The notes under the pieces are model-generated. The model was not told the origin of the DNA, did no database searches, and saw only the letters and a program-made list of their open reading frames with translations. Below are positions 1 through 6,682 of a DNA stretch of 38,782 nucleotides, piece after piece. Location: the NCBI GenBank assembly GCA_026986785.1, contig JALSNW010000021.1:1-38782 (forward strand), written 5' to 3'. The translations under genes were made by a program, and so were the position numbers. The stretch comes from Deltaproteobacteria bacterium. GTDB lineage: Bacteria; Desulfobacterota; Dissulfuribacteria; Dissulfuribacterales; QOAL01. Position 1 is the first letter of the stretch; every line of letters begins with the position of its first letter.

Positions 1-484
1 ATGGCTGGACTAAGGGGGCAAAACGCACCGGTTCTCATCATTGGCGTGCACAAGGCAGAACTGCCCTTTGGAAGGGAGGTGGCCAAAATAGTGCTGCGCT
101 CCAAGGTTATACCCAACCTTAAAGTCATAGAGATAGAGGAAGGACTTGGCCAGCCCCACACATTCAGGGACAGAAAGTTCTTCTATGATGCCTTCCACAA
201 AGAGATATATCTCCAGATCTACCAGCAGGTCAAAAACAGACATGACCTGATCCTTGACCTCCATGCAGGCCATCTGCCATACCATCATACCCAAGCAGCT
301 ATGGCGATCAGACAGCCAAATATACGTTGGCATAGAAATCTACATGGAACAGCAGGGAAAATTCAAAGATGCAGATATCCTGTTTGCTGCCGAGGTGATC
401 AGACTAATAGCGTATTCCAAGGATGCTCTTAACCTGAGGACCAATCGTTTATCATATCATGTCAAGAACTGCCCTGGCTGGTGA
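1..484 (+). pseudogene. Frameshifted M14/aspartoacylase-like metal hydrolase remnant
   Basis: Frame 1 (1-432) reads as a sensible protein up to about residue 100, then turns into Arg/Cys-rich nonsense. The plausible continuation, a helical stretch reading DADILFAAEVIRLIAYSK, lies one frame over and ends at 484. The switch falls at about nt 300-340. The first part has GVHKAE (an HxxE pattern) and, about 70 residues later, ILDLHAG. Together these resemble the zinc-binding His-x-x-Glu and His of the succinylglutamate desuccinylase/aspartoacylase (M14-like) fold. Family assignment is inference from these motifs only. The gene could begin before the window. A sequencing indel would give the same picture as true decay. 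No partner gene is visible. Confidence 0.45.
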
Positions 485-967
485 CCCCCTGGGAGATTAG
501 GAGGCCATCTCGTTTTAGCTCTTCAAACTAAGTCCTTGTGAGAAATCACTGGCTCATCCCTACGCCCTGCTAATGCTTCTCTATATCTTCAATATTCTCC
601 AAAAGCTCTGTAAAATCGGGCATGGAGATAATCACGGTATTTTTTCCACTGATTTATGCGCGACGAATTATGTTTTTAGTCTTTTAAACAGATTTATTTG
701 TTGTATTTCATGCCCTTAATCACTTGAAACCTTTTCAAAAGAGAACAAGGAACGGCAACTAATTGAAGTCATTGAAAGATTGAACCAAAAAATTTAAGCG
801 CCGAACGAAATCCATGGAAATAGTAGCAGGAGGAAGCTGCCTGTTGCTGTCTCCTGGCTTTCATATCTTTGAGGCCCGAAATCCACTCCATCGTGAAAGC
901 ACAATCGAACTATCTGACTTTTATAACTTCTTGGTATTTTTCACCAATAAACTCACCCTAGGGATTT
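485..967. other. Gene-free stretch with short coding-like scraps
   Basis: No convincing gene was found here. A short minus-strand reading at about 587-640 (MPDFTELLENIEDIEKH) and a plus-strand tail at about 725-798 (ENKERQLIEVIERLNQKI) look like fragments of coding sequence with no usable upstream frame. With the broken hydrolase next door they suggest a decaying region. A 65-codon frame starting at 814 overlaps the antisense of the next gene and has no protein-like features. Confidence 0.4.
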
Positions 968-1774
968 CTAATCCACCTCGATGGAATCGGCAGTGGCTAT
1001 GTGTTCGATGATCTTCAGTTTTCCTGCCCCGAAAAGCGTGGTCATCAGCCAGTCATAGCCGAGGTTCAGGAGTTCTATATCGTCTTCCCTGATCTTTTCA
1101 AGACGGTCCCCGGGTATTTCATAGATGTTCAAAAAGGGACTGTAGAGCACGAAACGCCTGAAGGCGTCCAGGTTGTAGCTGGCCATGAAAAACATGTCCA
1201 GGGTCTTTTCCGGGATAGTGACGAAAGGTCCAAGGCTCTTTCTCCTAAGGATCAGCTCAACCCAGCCCTTGTTATATTCGTCATAGGGAGGAATGCCTTG
1301 CTTTTCCCGCCATTCGGCTATGGTCATCTCTGTGCCAAGATCATGGCCAAGGCAGTAGCCCTCCTTCACCAAGGCGAAGAAGCGCTCGTTGTCAGAGATG
1401 TCCGCATTGTGAAAAAGTCCTGCGGCCACTGGATAATAACGGCAGGCCACTGGCCTGTCCTCGTAGATGCTACATCCGTCTTCTCCGAGAAACGGGCAGG
1501 CATTGTCCCTTTCCGGGTCAAGTTTTACCATGGGAACTGGAAGATCGGAGGCCTCGATCTTTCCAGGCACGGTAAACCGGAGAAGAAGCTCGTCTGACGG
1601 CATATCGAGACGTTTTTTTATCCTAATGACGTCGTAAGGAGTGAGATAGGTATTGTTATTGTGGCAACACCTTGTAAAACATGCAAGATCTCTGTCACAG
1701 GAAAAGCAGATGGTGCTGTCAAGATCCAGTCTGACGGGCACTATGGGTTTTTCTACGTCTTTTGGAGCAAACAT
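968..1774 (-). CDS. YkgJ family cysteine cluster protein
   Basis: The protein of about 268 aa has the arrangement of the YkgJ (CxxCxxxxCC) metal-cluster family: an N-terminal cluster CFSCDRDLACFTRCC, then CPFLGEDGCSIYEDRPVACRYYPV. These cysteines are thought to bind Zn or an Fe-S cluster; the cellular role is not known. The ATG at 1774 is preferred over the one at 1789 because the bases just upstream (GAGGAA) make a well-placed ribosome binding site, whereas the outer ATG has none. The gene is divergent from the SDR gene, with only about 80 nt between starts, so the two share a promoter region. The family is common in Desulfobacterota. Function beyond metal-cluster binding is not inferred. 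Confidence 0.85.
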   Translation of the reverse strand: MFAPKDVEKPIVPVRLDLDSTICFSCDRDLACFTRCCHNNNTYLTPYDVIRIKKRLDMPSDELLLRFTVPGKIEASDLPVPMVKLDPERDNACPFLGEDGCSIYEDRPVACRYYPVAAGLFHNADISDNERFFALVKEGYCLGHDLGTEMTIAEWREKQGIPPYDEYNKGWVELILRRKSLGPFVTIPEKTLDMFFMASYNLDAFRRFVLYSPFLNIYEIPGDRLEKIREDDIELLNLGYDWLMTTLFGAGKLKIIEHIATADSIEVD

Positions 1775-1854
1775 GATTTTATTCCTCATTGGTCTTGTTT
1801 AGTCTTAGTATAATCGTAAACCCAATCCATAACAATGAAGTTGAGGGCAAACAC

Positions 1855-2718
1855 ATGAAAAACAGGCAGCGGTGCCAGGTGGCACTCATTACTGGCTCCA
1901 TCAGGGGGATAGGACTGGAGATAGCCAGTTCCTTTGCCCAAAAGGGACTTAGACTGGTTTTGACATATTACGACTGGCTCGACGATCTGGAAGGCATGAG
2001 GAGAAAGATGGACCAGGCAGGGGCAGACTACAGGGCCGTCTCGGTAGATCTCAGGAGGAGAGACCATGCCGAAAAGGCAGTAAAGACAGCTATCGAGGAA
2101 TTTGGACGCATCGACATACTCGTCAACAATATCGAACGCGGCGGATGGCCAGTGGTACATGGCCAATACACCCCTGAACAGTGGGAACTGGAATTCCATA
2201 CAACTGTCACTGCCAAGTGGCATCTCTTCAATGCAGCACTTCCATTCTTGAAAAGGAATAGAGGGGCAACAGTAATCAACATAACGTCGATCTCTGGCAT
2301 GATTGGCCGCACAGGCCCAGCAGGCCTGGTCTTCAATGACTGTTACAGCCTCTCCAACAGGGCAATGGGGCTGCTGACCGAACAATGGGCCAGAATGGGC
2401 GCACCTGAGGTGAGGGTCAATGAACTCGTCCTTGGTTTTTTCGAAACAAGACATGGCCCTGGGACCAGGGGTTGGGACATCTTGACGAGAGAACAGAGAG
2501 AAGACATCCTTGAACACACCCTTCTAAGACGCATGGGTAGACTGGAAGACATTGTAAAGGCTGTTGACTTCCTGGTCTTCGATGCCTCCTTCGTTACCGG
2601 GACGAGGCTCATCCTGGATGGCGGTTACAGCCTTGGCGGTGAAAAAGTCCCTCCCATGCCCAAAGGTGTGGTAACCCCTGGTGAGTCCACCTTTGGAGGA
2701 AGCAAAAGGCCTGAATAG
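1855..2718 (+). CDS. SDR-family oxidoreductase with altered catalytic site
   Basis: This is a Rossmann-fold short-chain dehydrogenase/reductase of about 287 aa. The cofactor motif TGSIRGIG lies near the N-terminus, the NNAG position reads NNIE, and the C-terminal FVTGTRLILDGGYSLGG is typical of the family. The catalytic region reads INITSISG followed by CYSLSNRA: Ser and Tyr are present, but Asn replaces the usual Lys of YxxxK. Activity may therefore be lost or changed. The open frame begins at a TTG at 1789, but the ATG at 1855 has a GAGGG seven bases upstream and matches the family N-terminus. The gene stands alone between the divergent YkgJ gene and a gene-poor region, so the substrate cannot be guessed. 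Confidence 0.85.
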   Translation: MKNRQRCQVALITGSIRGIGLEIASSFAQKGLRLVLTYYDWLDDLEGMRRKMDQAGADYRAVSVDLRRRDHAEKAVKTAIEEFGRIDILVNNIERGGWPVVHGQYTPEQWELEFHTTVTAKWHLFNAALPFLKRNRGATVINITSISGMIGRTGPAGLVFNDCYSLSNRAMGLLTEQWARMGAPEVRVNELVLGFFETRHGPGTRGWDILTREQREDILEHTLLRRMGRLEDIVKAVDFLVFDASFVTGTRLILDGGYSLGGEKVPPMPKGVVTPGESTFGGSKRPE

Positions 2719-2930
2719 ACAAGGGCAACGACTCCACTGTGACAAATAATGGCGCCTTGTTCATGAGAATTGTCTTTTTATGGGATCATGCTTATTTTTT
2801 TTCATAGAAGGGGATAAACAGTCTCCTTTAACCCGTCCTGTGGACATGGAAATGGGCACGGATCATGAAATCACCTTCATAGGCCCAAGCTATTTGGGCC
2901 AAAAGCTATCCATGGTGAAAGGCGATCCAA

Positions 2931-3245
2931 ATGAAAAAAGACCTGTTGTTCTTGGTTATAATCTTCTTTTTTTCAATGGGCTCACCCGGGTTTACTTGAG
3001 GCCCTCCTGTCAGCCACGGCACTGGTCCGAGTGCCCAGAAAAAGGAGAGCAAACAGGTAGAGCAAGAAAAAGGCAACCCGATAAGCCATTATAGGATAAA
3101 GAGCTATCACCAGGAGCACCAGGGCCTAAAGGACATGGCAATAGAGACTGAACAAAGAAATCCAGGCCATCAAGGGCCTAGCCTTCTTACCATAGAAACC
3201 CCTTCGTGTGACCAGAAAAGGGGGATTTGTTATATAAAATTCTGA
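2931..3245 (+). CDS. Possible small secreted selenoprotein (weak candidate)
   Basis: In the otherwise gene-poor 2719-3358 stretch, the ATG at 2931 starts a lipophilic leader (MKKDLLFLVIIFFFSMGSPGFT) that meets TGA at codon 23 (2997-2999). The same frame then stays open to codon 104 and ends at TGA 3243-3245. The part after the TGA is hydrophilic with a Cys pair near the end (CDQKRGIC). An AAGG lies a few bases upstream of the start. The TGA is followed by a strong hairpin with loop GGUCCG. No homologue is recognised, so this may be a selenoprotein, a decayed exported protein, or chance. A rival 104-codon frame at 2780-3094 has no protein-like features. The rest of 2719-3358 holds nothing I can name. 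Confidence 0.3.
3018..3035 (+). promoter_or_regulatory. SECIS-like hairpin after the TGA at 2997
   Basis: GGCACT and AGTGCC form a perfect 6-bp stem around the loop GGTCCG. The loop begins 24 nt after the TGA. A lower stem CTCCT/AGGAG (about 3004-3008 with 3042-3046) could extend it. The GGUC in the loop recalls the apical loop of the E. coli fdhF SECIS. Its meaning depends on the doubtful gene around it. Confidence 0.35.
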
Positions 3246-3358
3246 CATATCCCCCACATATTATGGCAATGTCCCTTGAAAAATTGGCCGCAGGGATGTA
3301 AAAGTTTGATATTTAATTATTATTTATCAATAAAATTACCGCGGCCTTGAACATTTGA

Positions 3359-4315
3359 ATGTATTTTCCCACTGCCCAGATAGAGACTGCCCCTTGGCTC
3401 CCACCCTTGGTGGCCTTTTCCATATCCTTCTTTACATCTATGGGCGGTGTATCCGGGGCATTTTTGCTACTGCCATTCCAGATGTCCTTTCTTGGATATG
3501 CCTCACCGTCTGTAAGCGCCACGAATCAACTGTTCAACATAGTGGCCATACCCAGTGGTGTGTACCGCTACTACAAAGAAAAACGCATGCTTTGGCCCTT
3601 GACCTGGATCGTCATCCTGGGCACCTTGCCTGGTGTGCTCATAGGGGCCATAATACGTGTTAGATACCTGCCAGACCCTACCAAATTCAAGCTCTTTGCC
3701 TCAGCAGTGCTTTTTTACATTGGATTTCGCCTGGTAAAGGACCTTCTGACAAAAGACAGAAAAAAGCAGGCTGGAGAAAGGGCACGCAAAAATCAAGAAG
3801 CTGAGAAACAAGCTATATCACCGAGTAAAGACAGTGAGATGAAAGACCAACACACTGCACCCAATGTAGAGGTAACCCACTTCAGCCTCAATAGGCTTGA
3901 GTACGATTTCCAAGGCCAGAGCTTTTCCGTGTCCTGTCTCGGCATATTCATATTGAGCCTGGTCGTAGGGGTGATCGGCGGGGTTTATGGCATAGGCGGT
4001 GGTTCCATCATTGCCCCTTTCTTTGTCACGGTATTTGCCTTGCCTGTCCACACAGTGGCAGGTGCTGCCCTAATGGGTACTTTCGTTACATCTGTAGCTG
4101 GCGTATTTTTTTACCAGATGGTTGCCGCCTACTATCCGACCATGTCCGTAGCGCCTGATTGGCTCCTGGGCTTTCTTTTTGGCATTGGAGGAACTGCTGG
4201 CATGTACATGGGGGCCAGATGCCAAAAACATGTCCCTGCAAAGGCAATAAAGTGGCTCCTTGCCGCCATAATCATATCTACTGCCCTAAAGTATCTATTG
4301 GCCTTCTTCAGATAA
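3359..4315 (+). CDS. TauE/SafE (TSUP) family membrane permease
   Basis: This 318-aa integral membrane protein has glycine-rich hydrophobic segments. The N-terminal half includes SFFTSMGGVSGAFLLLPFQMS and the C-terminal half VVGVIGGVYGIGGGSIIAPF, the paired internal-repeat signature of the sulfite exporter TauE/SafE family. A charged, Lys/Glu-rich cytoplasmic loop (about residues 130-180) joins the halves. The family exports sulfite, sulfoacetate or similar organosulfur anions; the actual substrate is not evident. The gene lies just before the arsenic operon but about 100 nt away, with an arsR promoter between, so it is probably a separate transcription unit. The upstream 3246-3358 region is AT-rich without a clear promoter of good spacing. 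Confidence 0.85.
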   Translation: MYFPTAQIETAPWLPPLVAFSISFFTSMGGVSGAFLLLPFQMSFLGYASPSVSATNQLFNIVAIPSGVYRYYKEKRMLWPLTWIVILGTLPGVLIGAIIRVRYLPDPTKFKLFASAVLFYIGFRLVKDLLTKDRKKQAGERARKNQEAEKQAISPSKDSEMKDQHTAPNVEVTHFSLNRLEYDFQGQSFSVSCLGIFILSLVVGVIGGVYGIGGGSIIAPFFVTVFALPVHTVAGAALMGTFVTSVAGVFFYQMVAAYYPTMSVAPDWLLGFLFGIGGTAGMYMGARCQKHVPAKAIKWLLAAIIISTALKYLLAFFR

Positions 4316-4377
4316 GCCCTCCCCTCTTTTCTTGTATCCTCGACAAGGACTCATAGTAAAGGATTAAATATTTTCTC

Positions 4378-4406
4378 TTGACAGGAAATAGTCATATAGC
4401 TATATA
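4378..4406 (+). promoter_or_regulatory. arsR promoter with overlapping operator dyad
   Basis: TTGACA (4378-4383), a 17-bp spacer and TATATA (4401-4406) make a near-consensus sigma-70 promoter. The perfect 12-bp palindrome ATATAGCTATAT (4394-4405) overlaps the -10 element, the usual place for an autorepressing ArsR operator. The predicted transcription start falls at or within a few bases of the arsR ATG at 4414. Confidence 0.65.
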
Positions 4407-4413
4407 GTTAAAC

Positions 4414-4785
4414 ATGCATACACCAACCATCAACAAAATAAGCAGACGTCTCAAGGCCATATCCGATCCCACCAGGATCAAGATCCTGGTCATGCTCTCA
4501 AAAAGGGAGTGCTGCGTCTGCGAACTCACTTCTGCCCTGGACTTGTCCCAGCCCACGGTGTCCCGTCATCTCAAACAGCTCGAGATGGAGGGCTTTGTAT
4601 CTGGCAGGCGGGACAAAAACTGGGTTCTATACCGCCTCTCTCCCCAGGAAGAATGCTGCCGCAAACTCATAAGTATCGTTATCACCAGGGCAGAGACAGA
4701 TCCTGAGATGAAGCATCTTCTCCAAAGGCTATCTGCGCTGGACCGTAACAATATTGCCAAGGATCTCCCACAAGAAGGTGCATAG
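4414..4785 (+). CDS. arsR: ArsR/SmtB-family metalloid-responsive repressor
   Basis: This 123-aa winged-helix repressor has the metalloid-binding sequence ECCVCELTSALDLSQPTVSR, in which vicinal cysteines sit at the start of the DNA-recognition helix, as in As(III)/Sb(III)-sensing ArsR proteins. A further Cys pair (ECCRK) lies near residue 85. It should bind DNA without metalloid and release on arsenite binding. It heads an operon with arsC, a DUF318 permease and small redox proteins. No ribosome binding site precedes the ATG, and the promoter places the RNA start almost at the ATG, so translation may be leaderless. The palindrome across the -10 is the likely operator. Confidence 0.92.
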   Translation: MHTPTINKISRRLKAISDPTRIKILVMLSKRECCVCELTSALDLSQPTVSRHLKQLEMEGFVSGRRDKNWVLYRLSPQEECCRKLISIVITRAETDPEMKHLLQRLSALDRNNIAKDLPQEGA

Positions 4786-4787
4786 AC

Positions 4788-5207
4788 ATGAAAAGGATCC
4801 TTTTTCTCTGTACCCAGAATGCCTGCAGGAGCCAGATGGCAGAAGGGATTGCCAATGCCATCTTAGGAGATGAGGTGAAATGCTTTTCTGCCGGCACAGA
4901 CCCCCACCCCATCAATCCCCTTGCCATCCGGACACTATGGGAACAGGGCATGGACATCAGCCGCGCCTATTCCAAACACGTAGACGAATTCACCAATACC
5001 CATTTTGACATCGTTGTCACCCTCTGTGCTGACGCAAAGGAGAACTGCCCATCCTGGCCAAGGCCAGCCAAAAAGATACATTTTGGCATGAATGACCCGG
5101 CCAAGGCCCAGGGCACAGAGGAAGAAAGACTCCAGGCCTTCAGACAGGCGAGGCAAGAGATCATGGAAAAACTCATCCCCATTCTGCAAAAAGAGCTTGG
5201 TCTTTAG
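4788..5207 (+). CDS. arsC: Arsenate reductase, thioredoxin-coupled (LMW-PTPase fold)
   Basis: This 139-aa cytoplasmic enzyme reduces arsenate to arsenite. The N-terminus MKRILFLCTQNACRSQMAEG carries the CX5R phosphatase-like loop (nucleophilic Cys8). The redox pair needed for the disulfide relay is in VVTLCADAKENCPSW (Cys about 80 and 87), and WPRPAKKIHFGMNDPAKAQG matches the arsenate reductase type rather than a phosphatase. It starts two bases after the arsR stop, so it is co-transcribed. The thioredoxin-like protein four genes down could be its electron donor, but that is inference. Confidence 0.93.
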   Translation: MKRILFLCTQNACRSQMAEGIANAILGDEVKCFSAGTDPHPINPLAIRTLWEQGMDISRAYSKHVDEFTNTHFDIVVTLCADAKENCPSWPRPAKKIHFGMNDPAKAQGTEEERLQAFRQARQEIMEKLIPILQKELGL

Positions 5208-5219
5208 GAGGCTGATGTC

Positions 5220-6176
5220 ATGCTGAAGATATTCACTCTCTTTGCTGATCTTGTCACATACCAGTGGTTTGGGATGTCTCCAGGCCATCACTTGACAGAG
5301 GCTATCCATTTCTTTGTAGAGGATACCACCAAGATATTCTTTCTCCTGGTCACCATAATATTCGTTGTGGCTATTGTCAGAAGCTTTTTCCCCCCTGAGC
5401 GTACCAGGAAGTTCCTGAGCAACAAGAAGGTGATAGTTGCCCACGTCTTGGCAGCACTCCTGGGGGTGGTCACACCCTTTTGTTCCTGTTCCGCATGTCC
5501 CCTCTTCATAGGCTTTGTGGAGGCAGGCATACCCCTTGGGGTGACATTTAGTTTTCTGATCTCGTCGCCAATGGTTAATGAGGTGGCCCTCATCCTGCTC
5601 TTTGGCCTCTTTGGCTGGGAAATAGCTGCCATTTACTTGGGAACCGGGCTTCTTGTGGCAGTGGTTGCAGGCATGGTGATCGGCAGACTCAACATGGAAC
5701 GCTTTGTTGCGGACTACGTATGGGAGATCAGGATGGGCCAGGCAGAGATTCCAGACATGGATTGGGCAGAAAGGATCGAATATGCAAGGGGTTACGTAAA
5801 AGATATCCTTTCAAAGATCTGGCTCTATGTCCTTGGTGGCATAGCGGTTGGGGCACTGGTCCACGGATACGTACCCCAGGATTTTCTCCTCAGATACGCC
5901 GGCCCTTCGAACCCTGTGGCCGTTCCAGTGGCCGTCATCCTGGGAGTCCCCCTCTACAGCAATGCCGCAGGAGTCATCCCCATAGTACAGGCCCTCATGG
6001 CCAAAGGACTCCCCCTGGGTACCACCCTTGCCTTCATGATGGCGGTCACCGCACTTTCCTTTCCGGAGATGGTGATACTCAGTCAGGTCCTCAAGAAACA
6101 GCTCATAATGACATTCGTGGGAATCGTCTCCATCAGCATCATAATGGTAGGATATGTGTTTAACATGTTGATTTAA
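5220..6176 (+). CDS. DUF318/YraQ-type permease (ArsP-like)
   Basis: This 318-aa integral membrane protein has about eight hydrophobic helices. It carries the DUF318 permease hallmarks PFCSCSACPLFIGFVEAGIP and FLISSPMVNEVALILLFG in the first half and a matching repeat (GVPLYSNAAGVIPIVQAL) in the second. Relatives include ArsP, an exporter of trivalent organoarsenicals, and uncharacterised permeases that travel with arsR and small thioredoxin-like genes, as here. The cysteines in CSCSAC are the likely metalloid or thiol contact. A strong AGGAGG precedes the ATG. The gene is within the ars operon, 12 nt after arsC and 6 nt before the BFD-like gene. Substrate (arsenite, methylarsenite or other) is unproven. 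Confidence 0.85.
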   Translation: MLKIFTLFADLVTYQWFGMSPGHHLTEAIHFFVEDTTKIFFLLVTIIFVVAIVRSFFPPERTRKFLSNKKVIVAHVLAALLGVVTPFCSCSACPLFIGFVEAGIPLGVTFSFLISSPMVNEVALILLFGLFGWEIAAIYLGTGLLVAVVAGMVIGRLNMERFVADYVWEIRMGQAEIPDMDWAERIEYARGYVKDILSKIWLYVLGGIAVGALVHGYVPQDFLLRYAGPSNPVAVPVAVILGVPLYSNAAGVIPIVQALMAKGLPLGTTLAFMMAVTALSFPEMVILSQVLKKQLIMTFVGIVSISIIMVGYVFNMLI

Positions 6177-6182
6177 CGATAG

Positions 6183-6419
6183 ATGAAAAATCAGAGAGAG
6201 GACATGGAAAGTCACAACACGGAAACCATCTGTTACTGCTTCGGCTACACCAGGCAGGATATATTGGAGGATATAGAGAAAAACATGGGCCGATCCACTG
6301 TGATGGAACGAATAATGGCAGAGAAGAAGAGAGGAAGCTGCCGTTGCAAAGAGCAAAATCCCAGGGGGCGCTGATGTTTAGCTGATGTCCGCCGTGTAGT
6401 GGACTCTGTAAAAGGGTAA
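6183..6419 (+). CDS. BFD/CopZ-like [2Fe-2S] protein with selenocysteine (TGA at 6372)
   Basis: This is a small cluster protein of 78 residues if the TGA at 6372-6374 is read as Sec. The N-terminal part has CYCFGYTRQDI and GSCRCKEQNPRGR. Related BFD-like/CopZ N-terminal domains, as I recall them, continue with a Cys-Cys-Leu-Gly-Asp/Glu-Val motif. Here the same frame continues after the TGA as CLADVRRVVDSVKG and stops at TAA 6417-6419, so TGA sits exactly at the first Cys of the CC pair. A good SECIS-like hairpin follows. The cysteines (CxC, CxC and the Sec-Cys pair) would hold a [2Fe-2S] or other metal centre. A second start at 6204 is possible. The gene lies inside the ars operon between the permease and the thioredoxin-like gene, suggesting redox or metalloid handling. 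Confidence 0.78.
6387..6404 (+). promoter_or_regulatory. SECIS-like hairpin after the TGA at 6372
   Basis: GTCCGC (6387-6392) pairs with GTGGAC (6399-6404), six pairs including one G-U, closing the loop CGTGTA. The loop starts 18 nt after the TGA and has G at its second position followed by U. These features fit the bacterial SECIS pattern of a small apical loop with an early G about 16-37 nt from the UGA. Confidence 0.65.
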
Positions 6420-6451
6420 ATGAAACAATATAAATCAAGGAGGTATCAAAA

Positions 6452-6682
6452 ATGAGAATAGAAATCCTCGGACCAGGCTGTGCCCGTTGCAAGGCCCTGG
6501 AAGAAAATGCGAAACAGGCCGCAGAAGAACTCGGCCTCGATGCGGAAATAGTCAAGGTCACTGAAATGGGAAAGATCATGTCATACGGCGTCATGTCCAC
6601 GCCGGGAGTCGTCGTTGACGGAAAGGTAAAGGGTTCTGGAAAACTCTTCAGTGTTGAAGAGATAAAGAAGATGCTGAGATGA
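6452..6682 (+). CDS. Small thioredoxin-like protein (MTH895/TM0996 type)
   Basis: This 76-aa minimal thioredoxin fold has the redox motif GPGCARCKALEENAKQA near the N-terminus, and cis-Pro and glycine segments in YGVMSTPGVVVDGKVKGSGK. This subfamily is regularly found beside DUF318 permeases and arsR. It probably passes electrons or thiol-bound metalloid between cytoplasmic partners such as ArsC, the permease or the neighbouring Sec protein. A consensus AGGAGG sits upstream of the ATG. Its stop overlaps the ATG of the TolC-like gene (ATGA), which implies translational coupling to the efflux pump. Confidence 0.9.
   Translation: MRIEILGPGCARCKALEENAKQAAEELGLDAEIVKVTEMGKIMSYGVMSTPGVVVDGKVKGSGKLFSVEEIKKMLR

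Noticed and set aside
430-484. TGA at the end of the first remnant (482-484) as another Sec codon
   Set aside because: The frame beyond it shows no protein-like continuation, and the gene is already frameshifted.
1001-1597. 198-codon plus-strand frame opposite the YkgJ gene
   Set aside because: It is the antisense of a clearly conserved cysteine-cluster protein.
1786-2517. 243-codon minus-strand open frame opposite the SDR gene
   Set aside because: The SDR frame has clear family motifs. The antisense frame has Cys/His/Pro-rich composition and no motif, so it is a shadow.
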